Assembly (NCBI RefSeq): GCF_003352165.1
Contig: NZ_CP029176.1
Location: forward strand, 434,001-498,000
Reading direction: 5' to 3'
DNA: 64,000 nt
Origin: Acidibrevibacterium fodinaquatile
Lineage (GTDB): Bacteria > Pseudomonadota > Alphaproteobacteria > Acetobacterales > Acetobacteraceae
The notes beneath the pieces were generated by a model. It was not told the origin of the DNA. It ran no database searches and worked only from the letters and a program-made list of their open reading frames with translations. Below, piece by piece: positions 24,060 through 31,267 of this stretch (positions within the stretch are counted from its first letter, which is position 1; every line of letters starts with the position of its first letter). The position numbers and the translations under genes were made by a program.

Positions 24060-26087
24060 GGCTCCTCCCACAATGTTGCAAGTTTTCAGTGGAGCGCCTT
24101 GTTGGAGCGCGGTTATTTGCAGGCGCAGTATGGCGACGGGTTTCAGAGTGGCCTGACGGGACAGCGCCAGCGCGCGCCCGAGCGGGCGCGGGAGGGCGCT
24201 CATGGCCCGGCGCAAGGGCGCTGCGGAATTGCAGGTGCGGGCCGCCTTCGAGGCGACGCGAACTGCACCGCAGTGCCTGATCGCCGCGTACGAGCGCCTG
24301 GTCCCGATCAGGTGTCGCCTCACCGGACCGAAGACGCAGAGCGAGACCTTACCCCAGGCCACGGCGGCGGTGGTGTCACCGCAACGCAGGAGAGCTGAAC
24401 GTGGGTAGAATCATGGCTGCTTTTTACGCCCGCGTGTCGAGCGAAGGTCAGGCTCGCGGCAATACGATTGCGAGCCAGGTCGCAGCTCTGCATGAGCGAG
24501 CGGCGGCCGATGACGCGGCCGTTGGCCCGGAACACGCCTATGTCGACGAAGGCCGCAGCGGGGCGACCCTTGCGCGTCCGGCGCTGGAGCGACTGCGAGA
24601 TGCCGTGGCCGGGGGCGAGATCGATCGGGTTTACGTGCATGCGCCTGACCGGCTGGCGCGGCGGTATGCCTACCAGGTGTTGCTGGTCGATGAGTTCCGC
24701 CGGGGCGGCGTCGAGGTGGTGTTCCTGAATCGACCCATCGGCGGCTCGGCCGAGGATGACCTGCTGCTGCAGGTGCAGGGCGTGATCGCCGAATACGAGC
24801 GTGCTCGCATTCTCGAGCGGAACCGGCGCGGCCGCCGCCATGCCGCTCGCTCAGGCGCGGTCAGCGCCATGTGTGCGGCTCCCTTTGGCTACCGTTACGT
24901 CAGCCGACATTTCGGCGGTGGCACTGCGCAATTCGAGGTGGTGGAGGATGAGGCACGCGTGGTGCGCCAGCTCTTCACCTGGGTAGGCATCGAACGGATC
25001 AGCCTGCGCGAGGCTTGCCGTCGTCTGCAGAGCATGGGCTGCGCCACCCGCACCGGCTTGACGCAGTGGGACACGACCACGATCTGCGGCATGCTGCGCA
25101 ATCCGGCCTACCAGGGAACCGCCATGTTTGGCCGCACGCGCTCGACCGCATCGGCGCAGGTTCGTCTGCGTCCCATTCGCGGCCATCCTCTTCCGCCACG
25201 CCAGGCCTCCAGCTCGCACACGGCAGTGCCCCGCGAAGAATGGATCGCCATTCCGGTACCAGCTCTCGTGGACACCGACTTGTTCGACACGGTGCAGGCT
25301 CAAGTGGACGAGAACCGCCGACGCAAGCGCGATGGACGGCGCCGACCGGGGTGGCTGCTCCAGGGGCTCGTAGTCTGCCGGCAATGCGGCTACGCGTTCT
25401 ACGGCAAGATGGCACGCGGCACGGTCGGTGGCCGCCAGCCAGCCGACTACGGCTACTATCGCTGCACCGGCACGGATGCGTACAAGTTCGGCGGCCAGGC
25501 GCTTTGCGGCAATCGTTCGGTGCGCAGCGACAAGCTTGAGCAGGCGGTGTGGCGACAGGTGGAAATGGTGCTGGACGACCCGCAGCGTGTGGCCATCGAA
25601 CACGAGCGGCGCGCCGCGGAGGCGCGGGATGGCAAGGCCCACGAGAACGTGGACGCGATCGACCGGCAGATCGCCCGCATGCAGCGCGGTATCGACCGGC
25701 TGATCGACAGCTATACGGAGCAGATCATCGAAGAGGATGAGTTCAAGCCGCGCATCGCCGGGCTCAAGCAGCGCGTGGCCCGGATACAGGCAGAGCGGGA
25801 TGCCGCAGTCGCAACGTATGAAGCCGAGCGCAGCCTGCAGCTGGTGATCGGGCGGCTGAGCGAGTTCGTGGGACGTGTCCGGACTGGTCTGGATCAACTC
25901 GACTGGCACGGTCGGCGCGAGGTGATCCGTGCTCTCGTGCGCCGGATTGAGATCGACCATGATCAGGTCGAGGTGGTGTTCCGCATCCCGGGAGGGCCTT
26001 CCCCTTCAGGCGGCGGCGTCAACATCGAGACGGGCAGGGGCACGACAGGCAACCCGCCAGTTATTTGGCAACATTGTGGGAGGAGCC
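24060..26087 (+). mobile_element. TIR-flanked serine-recombinase element, 2,028 bp
   Basis: Ends are perfect 20-bp inverted repeats: GGCTCCTCCCACAATGTTGC at 24060-24079 and its complement at 26068-26087. AT dinucleotides flank both sides (24058-24059, 26088-26089); removing the element and one AT restores the IS256 reading frame (GS-II). The only sizeable gene is a large-type serine recombinase on the plus strand, with about 340 bp of leader. A 2-bp duplication equals the dinucleotide crossover of serine recombinases. Known families built this way with long TIRs are not familiar to me. Confidence 0.85.
24202..24408 (+). CDS. Possible small ORF upstream of recombinase
   Basis: 68 aa, basic (MARRKGAAELQVRAAFEATR...), ending 8 nt inside the recombinase gene. 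It lies wholly within the element's leader. Nothing in it is recognisable and the Shine-Dalgarno is weak, so it may be a chance frame; kept because the overlap with the recombinase start could allow coupling. Confidence 0.3.
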   Translation: MARRKGAAELQVRAAFEATRTAPQCLIAAYERLVPIRCRLTGPKTQSETLPQATAAVVSPQRRRAERG

Positions 26088-26158
26088 ATCGACCCCTCGT
26101 TGGGGAAGATGCCGACGACATCGGCGCGACGCTTCACCTCCTTGTTCAGCCGTTCTAG
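24401..26158 (+). CDS. Large serine recombinase of the TIR element
   Basis: About 585 aa. The N-terminal resolvase domain has FYARVSSEGQARGNTIASQV (catalytic Ser in RVSS), VYVHAPDRLARR and AEYERARILERNRRGR. A recombinase domain follows (CAAPFGYRYV, ISLREACRRLQSMG, MLRNPAYQGTAMFGRT), then a zinc ribbon (VCRQCGYAFYGKM, with C in ALCGNRSV) and a coiled coil (IDRQIARMQRGIDRLIDSY). GTG 24401 has AGGAGAG 6 nt upstream. There is no stop codon in this frame before the element's right end: the frame runs through the TIR and terminates in the IS256 sequence at 26158, so the C-terminal tail depends on the target site. Confidence 0.9.
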   Translation: MGRIMAAFYARVSSEGQARGNTIASQVAALHERAAADDAAVGPEHAYVDEGRSGATLARPALERLRDAVAGGEIDRVYVHAPDRLARRYAYQVLLVDEFRRGGVEVVFLNRPIGGSAEDDLLLQVQGVIAEYERARILERNRRGRRHAARSGAVSAMCAAPFGYRYVSRHFGGGTAQFEVVEDEARVVRQLFTWVGIERISLREACRRLQSMGCATRTGLTQWDTTTICGMLRNPAYQGTAMFGRTRSTASAQVRLRPIRGHPLPPRQASSSHTAVPREEWIAIPVPALVDTDLFDTVQAQVDENRRRKRDGRRRPGWLLQGLVVCRQCGYAFYGKMARGTVGGRQPADYGYYRCTGTDAYKFGGQALCGNRSVRSDKLEQAVWRQVEMVLDDPQRVAIEHERRAAEARDGKAHENVDAIDRQIARMQRGIDRLIDSYTEQIIEEDEFKPRIAGLKQRVARIQAERDAAVATYEAERSLQLVIGRLSEFVGRVRTGLDQLDWHGRREVIRALVRRIEIDHDQVEVVFRIPGGPSPSGGGVNIETGRGTTGNPPVIWQHCGRSHRPLVGEDADDIGATLHLLVQPF

Positions 26159-27353
26159 CGGGTTGGTGGAGTGTATTTTGCTTCGGTGTTGGGCCGGGAA
26201 GTCCAAGTGCGCCAAAACGTCGGCCTCGCTGTCGTCGATGAATGCACCCAGCTTCGGCCACTTCGCGCGCAGCTGGTCGGCAACGTGACGCAACGTCTGG
26301 CTGGCGGCCGGGCGATCGGGCTGAATGAACGCCTGGCGCAGCGCCGCCGAAGCCATGTTCTGCTGGCCCTTTGGCACGTAGGACAGGGCGTTGCGCATCC
26401 AATGCACGCGGCAGCGTTGCCAGGACGCACCCATCACCCGCCGGATCGCCGCCTTCAGCCCCTCATGGGCGTCCGAGATGACCAGCTTGACGCCTCGCAA
26501 ACCGCGGCGAACCAGGCTTTTCAGGAAGCCGCTCCAAAAGGTCTCGGCTTCGCTCGGACCGATGTGCAATCCGACGATCTCGCGCTTGCCATCAGTGTTG
26601 GCGGCCACGGCGATTATCGCCGCGACTGAGACGATCCGGCCGCCCTCGCGCTGCTTGAGATAGGTCGCATCCAGCCAGAGATAGGGCCAGTCGCCGGCAA
26701 GGGGGCGGTCGAGGAAGGCGTTCACCCGGTCGTCGATGTCCTTGCACAGCTTGCTCACCGTGCTCTTGCTGATCCCCGACAGCCCCATCGCCTGCACCAG
26801 GTCGTCAACTCGCCGGGTGGACACGCCGCCGATCCAGGCTTCCTGGATCACCGCCACCAGCGCCTTCTCGGTCGTCTTTCTGGGCTCGAGGAAGGCAGGG
26901 AAGTAGCTGCCCTGCCGCAGCTTCGGGATGCGCAGCTGCAGAGCGCCCAGCCGGGTATCCCGCGTCCGGTCCCGGTAGCCATTGCGGTAGGTCGTGCGGT
27001 CGCCGGTTCGCTCGTGCCGTCCCGCGCCGATCACACCCTCCACGTCCGTCTCCATGAGCAGTTGCACCACGGCCTCGGCCACGCTGCGGAGAAAGTCACC
27101 ATCACCAGCCTTCGCCAGCAGCTCGGCCAGCGGTAGTCTGTCCTCGGTCATCGGGTCCTCGTCGGTTTGGGATGAAGCCTCGCAACTCCACCTTAGCCAG
27201 CCGAGCCGATGACCACCTCCGCCTACACCGCCTCTGTCAGCAAATTCCCACCACGTCCTCGGACGCTACCGGCTTGGCCACCGACGCGTTCCAGGATCGG
27301 CGTCCCAGCTTGGGGAATGTCGGTCCTCCATCATGGGGAAACACGAGAACATC

Positions 27354-27623
27354 ATGCCCTCTCAGCCTGCTCCTCCCATCGCCGAGACCGCGCCAACCAG
27401 TGCCCAGGTGACGGACTACGACCGGGCGCATCTGCCAACCTATCTCCGGTTGCTCGATGCTACGTCCGAGGGAGCCCCCTGGGAGGAGGTTGCGCGCATC
27501 GTGCTTGACCTCGACCCGGCGCTGGAACCCGATCGGGCGCGCCGCGCCCACGAGACGCACCTGGCGCGCGCCCGCTGGCTTACCGAACACGGCTATCGCG
27601 ACCTGCTTCGCTCCCCGCGCTGA
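27354..27623 (+). CDS. QseM-like DUF2285-type antiactivator (putative)
   Basis: 89 aa, compact helical: AQVTDYDRAHLPTYLRLLDATSEGAPWEEVARIVLDLDPALEPDRARRAHETHLARARWLTEHGYRDLL. The size, helical layout and position directly before the fseA-like gene match QseM of ICEMlSymR7A, a small DUF2285-superfamily protein that binds and blocks TraR and FseA. The identification is by context and pattern, not alignment. ATG 27354 is used; an ATG at 27333 adds seven residues. The IS256 element ends only about 100 bp upstream and may have displaced its promoter, which could loosen control of ICE excision. Confidence 0.6.
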   Translation: MPSQPAPPIAETAPTSAQVTDYDRAHLPTYLRLLDATSEGAPWEEVARIVLDLDPALEPDRARRAHETHLARARWLTEHGYRDLLRSPR

Positions 27624-27819
27624 CGACGGCGATCGGCGGCTCCGGCGTCAGTCTCCCATCAGACGCGTGCTTCCGGCTTTACGGCGTTCCTGAAAACCGC
27701 CGATCCGGTTTGGGCATGACCGGATGCCGACTCGCAGCCTGCAAACCGCGCGACCGACGACACAGATTAGACCTGCACTACCCCAGGCATCCGGTGATCC
27801 CCCGCAAGGAGACAGGCCC

Positions 27820-28576
27820 ATGTCGAAGGAGGATTGGCGGTCGCGAGCCGCCTATCAATACGCGGCCACCATGGAGCCCGCCGGCCTCGCCTGGGAGTTC
27901 CTGCGCCGCAACCCTGACTATCGGGTCGCGTACGACACCGCCCCAGCCCAAGCCGATCACGGGACCGATGGCCCCGCCCGGCGCTGGGGGTTACGATTTC
28001 CTGGCAGACCCAAACCGACGCGCCGATGACGTCCCCGTCTTCTGGCGTCCCGACGAACTGGCGTCGGTCGTCGTCCTGACAGCGGCGCCCGCCGGAACGG
28101 AAATACCCTCGATCTCGCTCGCCGACTTGCCGGGCGAATTCATGCGGCGTGACGCCGAGGATGGCGCGCATCTGCTGATCAGAGACCACACGATCAGCCA
28201 CCAGCTCTGGCTGATCGATCCGCCGAGCGGTGCGACGCCGGTGGTGGCGCTCATCGCGCTCGACCTCACCGCGCCGCAGCGGGCTGACGCGACCTTGCGC
28301 TTTTGGCGGTACGTCGCGCATGGACGGCCTCGAACACCGCCAAGCCCGCCTCATCGCGTCGACCGCTTGGTCTCCGCCCTGCGCGCGCTCGACGCTCGGC
28401 TGGCCGGCGCCAGCTACCGTGCCATCGCCGAAGCTCTTTTCGACCCAAGCCGTCTCACCTCCGAACCATGGAAGACATCGTCCCTCCGCGACACGGTCAT
28501 CCGCCTGACGCGCACCGGCTTCGCCATGATGCGCGGCGGCTATTGCAACCTTCTCGGTCCACGCCGGCCGGATTGA
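27820..28576 (+). CDS. FseA-like excision activator, two frames (+1 shift)
   Basis: Frame 1 starts at ATG 27820 (AAGGAGA at 27806-27812) with a DUF6499 domain: DWRSRAAYQYAATMEPAGLAWEFLRRNPDYRVAY, then RRWGLRF, and stops at TGA 28027. The second domain, DUF2285, lies in the +1 frame: FLADPNRRADDVPVFWRPDE, then LRFWRYVAHG, RVDRLVSALRALDARLAGASYRAIAEALF, MMRGGYCNLL, stop at 28576. A shift at CGA-UUU-C (27994-28000), with tRNA-Phe moving from UUU to UUC, joins RWGLRF to LADP and gives 251 aa. ICEMlSymR7A makes FseA from two frames by programmed +1 frameshifting; this is the same layout. FseA activates rdfS transcription. A simple indel mutation is the alternative. Confidence 0.8.
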
Positions 28577-28732
28577 TTGATCGGGCAACGCCCCAGATCG
28601 CCGTTGCCATGCGGGGTGGCGAATTTGGCGCCCCCCATTTTCACCATCCCCCTACGCGCGTCTGCTTCGCCACCGTGATCGCCAACGGCCGCCGATACCC
28701 GGCAGCCATCCTCGGCATCACGGAGGTCGCCC

Positions 28733-29017
28733 ATGTCCGCCGCACTCTCCCAACTCCCGCCACGCTATCTGCGCACGCCAGAAGCCGCGAGGTTCCTCGG
28801 CCTCTCCGGGCGCACACTCGAGAAACACCGCATCTATGGCACCGGCCCGCGCTATTCCAAGCTCGGAGGCCGCGTCGTTTACCGGCTCGAAGACCTTCAG
28901 GCCTGGGTCGAACTCGGCGCCAGGGCATCGACCTCCGATCCGGGGATTGGCCAGGTGCTTCCCGCCAAGCGCCATCCTTCCATCACGCCGGCCCAGGCCG
29001 CCCAAGCGCGTCGCTGA
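28733..29017 (+). CDS. RdfS-like excisionase (HTH_17/AlpA type)
   Basis: 94 aa with a winged-helix MerR/AlpA-type DNA-binding domain: RYLRTPEAARFLGLSGRTLEKHRIYGTGPRYSKLGGRVVYRLEDLQAWVELGARAST. In ICEMlSym-type elements the gene behind fseA is rdfS, the recombination directionality factor that turns the integrase towards excision. Same order here: qseM-like, fseA-like, this gene, repA. The basic tail may bind DNA. No integrase is in the window to pair with it. Confidence 0.78.
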   Translation: MSAALSQLPPRYLRTPEAARFLGLSGRTLEKHRIYGTGPRYSKLGGRVVYRLEDLQAWVELGARASTSDPGIGQVLPAKRHPSITPAQAAQARR

Positions 29018-29790
29018 GCCCCTCCCGTCATGTCCGTGCGCCATCGCACCCGCTCCGAACGCGAGCAGCTCGAACTCTTCCGGGCTCTGCCCGGCGACCT
29101 CGCACCGAGGGACGCGCAGGATCTCATGGCCTATCCGTTCTTCAGCCTCGCCAAGACCCATCGCACGACGCCGATCGATTTCCGGATGAACGAGATCGCC
29201 ATCCGCGTCGAGGCGGTGCCCGAGCACGGCATGGCGACCATCTGGGATGCCGACGTGCTGATCTGGGCCGCGAGCCAGATCGTCGAAGCGCGCGATGCCG
29301 GCCTGCGCACCTCGCGCCTGATGGCGGCGACACCGCGCGAAATTCTGACCTTCACCGGCCGCGGCACAGGCGCACGCGATTATCACCGTCTGAAGGCGGC
29401 GCTCGATCGCCTGCAATCGACGACGGTCGCGACGTCCCTGCGCCAGATAAACGAACGGCGCATGCACCGCTTCTCCTGGATCAACGAATGGACCGAGCGC
29501 GCCGATGCGCACGGCAATGCCGATGGCATCGATCTCATCATGCCGGACTGGTTCTATCGCGCGGTCCTTGACGACGCGCTTGTGCTCACCATCGACCCTG
29601 CATATTTCAGTCTGACCGGCGGCCTGGAACGCTGGCTCTATCGTCTGGTCCGCAAGCACGCCGGCCACCAAAGGGCCGGCTGGCGGTTCGATTTCCGACA
29701 TCTGCACGTCAAATCGGCGAGCCTTTCGCCGTTCAAACGCTTCGCATTCGAGCTGCGCGACATTGCACGCAGGCAACCGCTACCGGGCTA

Positions 29791-30928
29791 TTGCTTTGAA
29801 CCAAACAGAGGATTCACAACGGGGCTGATTTGTGAGATTCTGTGTGCATGGCACAGACCGTCATCCCCATCGTCAACTCCGCGGACCGCGAGCGTTTGGC
29901 CGCCATTGTGGAGGATCGCAACCGTTCTCAGAAGCATGTTCAGCGTGCCAGGATCATTCTGCTATCGGCGGAGCGTCTGACCGTGCTGGAGGTGGCGGCG
30001 CGCAGTGGAGCAAGCCGGCCGTCGGTATGGCGCTGGCAGCGGCGCTTTGCCGAGCAAGGTGTCGATGGATTGCTGCGCGACAAGACACGCAAGCCGGGCA
30101 AGGCGCCGTTGTCGCCGGCGACCATCGCCCGCGTGCTGGCGCTGCCCTGCGGGGAGGCACCGAAAGCGGCGACCCACTGGACCGGCCGTATGGTGGCCAG
30201 CGCCGTCGGCATCAGCCTGAGCGCGGTGCAGCGCATCTGGCGGGCCCATCGCCTGCAGCCACACCGCATCAGGACCTTCAAGAAATCCAACGACCCGGCT
30301 TTCGCCGCCAAGGTCGAGGATATCGTTGGGCTCTACATGAACCCGCCTGCGCACGCCGTCGTCGTCTCGATCGACGAGAAAAGCCAGATCCAGGCGCTCG
30401 ACCGCACCCAGCCCGGCCTGCCGATCAAGCCTGGCCGCTGCGGCACCATGACCCATGATTACAAGCGCCACGGCACCACCACCCTGTTCGCCGCTCTGAA
30501 TGTCCTCGACGGCACCGTCGTCGGCCGCTGCATGCCCCGGCACACCCATCAGGAATTCGTCAGGTTCCTCAACGCCGTCGAGCGCGCCGTCCCCGCCGGC
30601 AAGATCATCCACGCCATCGCCGACAACTACGCCACCCACAAACATCCTAAAGTCAGGGAGTGGCTGGCCGATCATCCGCGCTGGGTCTTCCATTTCACGC
30701 CAACCTCCGCGTCCTGGATCAACGCCGTCGAAAACTTCTTCTCTGTCATCACCCGACGGCGCATCCGGCGCGGCGTGTTCACCTCCGTCGCCGATCTCCA
30801 ACGCGCCATCCGCAGCTACATCCGCGAGCACAACCGCAACCCCAGGCCATTCGTCTGGACCAAGCCGGCTGACGACATCCTCGCCAAGCTCAGCCGGCTG
30901 CCTGTAGCGTCCGATTGAGTCAGAGCAC
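29791..30928 (+). mobile_element. IS630-family element in repA
   Basis: 1,138 bp flanked by TA on both sides (29789-29790, 30929-30930), the standard IS630 target duplication. Imperfect ends TTGCTTTGAACCAAACAG and GTGCTCTGACTCAATCGG (complement of the right end) share 12 of 18 positions. One intact transposase gene. Confidence 0.88.
29848..30918 (+). CDS. IS630 family transposase
   Basis: 356 aa, intact. N-terminal helix-turn-helix (LTVLEVAARSGASRPSVWRWQRRFAEQG) and a DDE catalytic core: VVSIDEKSQIQALDR, IHAIADNYATHKHPKVREWL, FTPTSASWINAVENFFSVITRRRI. The ATG at 29848 is preferred; a GTG two codons earlier is possible. The gene is in one frame and should be active. It reads in the same direction as repA. 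Confidence 0.92.
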   Translation: MAQTVIPIVNSADRERLAAIVEDRNRSQKHVQRARIILLSAERLTVLEVAARSGASRPSVWRWQRRFAEQGVDGLLRDKTRKPGKAPLSPATIARVLALPCGEAPKAATHWTGRMVASAVGISLSAVQRIWRAHRLQPHRIRTFKKSNDPAFAAKVEDIVGLYMNPPAHAVVVSIDEKSQIQALDRTQPGLPIKPGRCGTMTHDYKRHGTTTLFAALNVLDGTVVGRCMPRHTHQEFVRFLNAVERAVPAGKIIHAIADNYATHKHPKVREWLADHPRWVFHFTPTSASWINAVENFFSVITRRRIRRGVFTSVADLQRAIRSYIREHNRNPRPFVWTKPADDILAKLSRLPVASD

Positions 30929-30991
30929 TATTGCCTCGTCGTCGAGCGCGAGACCGGCGGACGCGAGCTGCTGGCGTTTACGCAAGCGAAG

Positions 30992-31092
30992 TCATCCACA
31001 GGTTCCTGTGGACAAGTTGTGGAAGCGCACGTGCTATCGGGAACCAATGGGCACGTGCCATCAGGAACCGGACCCACGTGCTATCAGGAACC
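30992..31092 (+). other. Candidate oriV: DnaA boxes and iterons in repA 3' end
   Basis: DnaA-box-like TCATCCACA (30992-31000) and, inverted, TGTGGACAA (31007-31015), followed by three direct repeats of 18 nt with 23-24 bp periodicity: CACGTGCTATCGGGAACC (31028), CACGTGCCATCAGGAACC (31052), CACGTGCTATCAGGAACC (31075). This is the layout of an iteron-controlled origin, placed inside the 3' coding part of repA. Confidence 0.65.
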
Positions 31093-31267
31093 CAAACAGG
31101 CAAATTCGCGAGGCCGATCAATCGCTTCCGAGCCGCCTAACTTAGAGTCTAACGTAGAAGAATCTAACCCTTCTGTTGTTGGCCACCACCGTGATCGTGT
31201 CGGGGCGCGAGGTTTCGCGAACCGGGGCGAGGAATCATGAACTCGCTCCAGGATACGCGAACCGGAT

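Larger units (their letters stand above)
23913..27151 (-). pseudogene. IS256-family transposase split by insertion
   Basis: The 5' part (27151-26088) codes for the mutator domain: GDRTTYRNGYRDRTRDTRLG, YLWLDATYLKQREGG (first Asp), VKLVISDAHEGLKAAI (second Asp), QRCRVHWMRNAL. It breaks after GIFPNEGS. The 3' part (24059-23913) resumes with IIRLIGAVLLEANDEWQLQHRYM and ends VPAQISTVAA. Joining the parts with one copy of the AT duplication gives an unbroken 402-aa protein, so the gene was intact before the insertion. The catalytic Glu lies near NPLERLNKEVKRR in the 5' part. Confidence 0.9.
23878..27252 (-). mobile_element. IS256-family element, interrupted
   Basis: Approximate ends are set by an imperfect inverted pair: GGTGGAAATTC...GGTGTAGC.GAGGTGG at the left (from 23878) and the complement of ACCACCTCCGCCTACACC...AATTCCCACC at the right (to about 27252). 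The single gene is an IS256/Mutator transposase on the minus strand. I could not confirm an 8-bp target duplication. A serine-recombinase element (24060-26087) sits inside the transposase gene. Its insertion lies between DUF736/XRE and the qseM-like gene. Confidence 0.65.
29030..31240 (+). pseudogene. repA: Replication initiator repA split by IS630
   Basis: RepA-like initiator of alphaproteobacterial plasmids and ICEs. Part 1 (29030-29790): QLELFRALPGDLAPRDAQDLMAYPFFSLAKTHR, FRMNEIAIRVEAVPEHGMATIWDADVLIWAASQI, TPREILTFTGRGTG, ARRQPLPGY. Part 2 (30931-31240) resumes CLVVERETGGRELLAFTQ. Removing the IS630 element and one TA restores one 356-codon frame with no other lesion. Two DnaA boxes and three iterons lie inside part 2. 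As it stands the protein lacks about 100 C-terminal residues, so autonomous replication of the excised circle is probably lost. Confidence 0.88.

Noticed and set aside
27773-27822. Alternative start upstream of the FseA-like gene
   Set aside because: The upstream in-frame ATG at 27724 has no ribosome site and adds unconserved residues; AAGGAGA precedes ATG 27820.
30991-31092. Short direct repeats considered as a CRISPR array
   Set aside because: Repeats are 18 nt with 5-6 nt between them and lie in repA behind DnaA boxes; spacing fits iterons.
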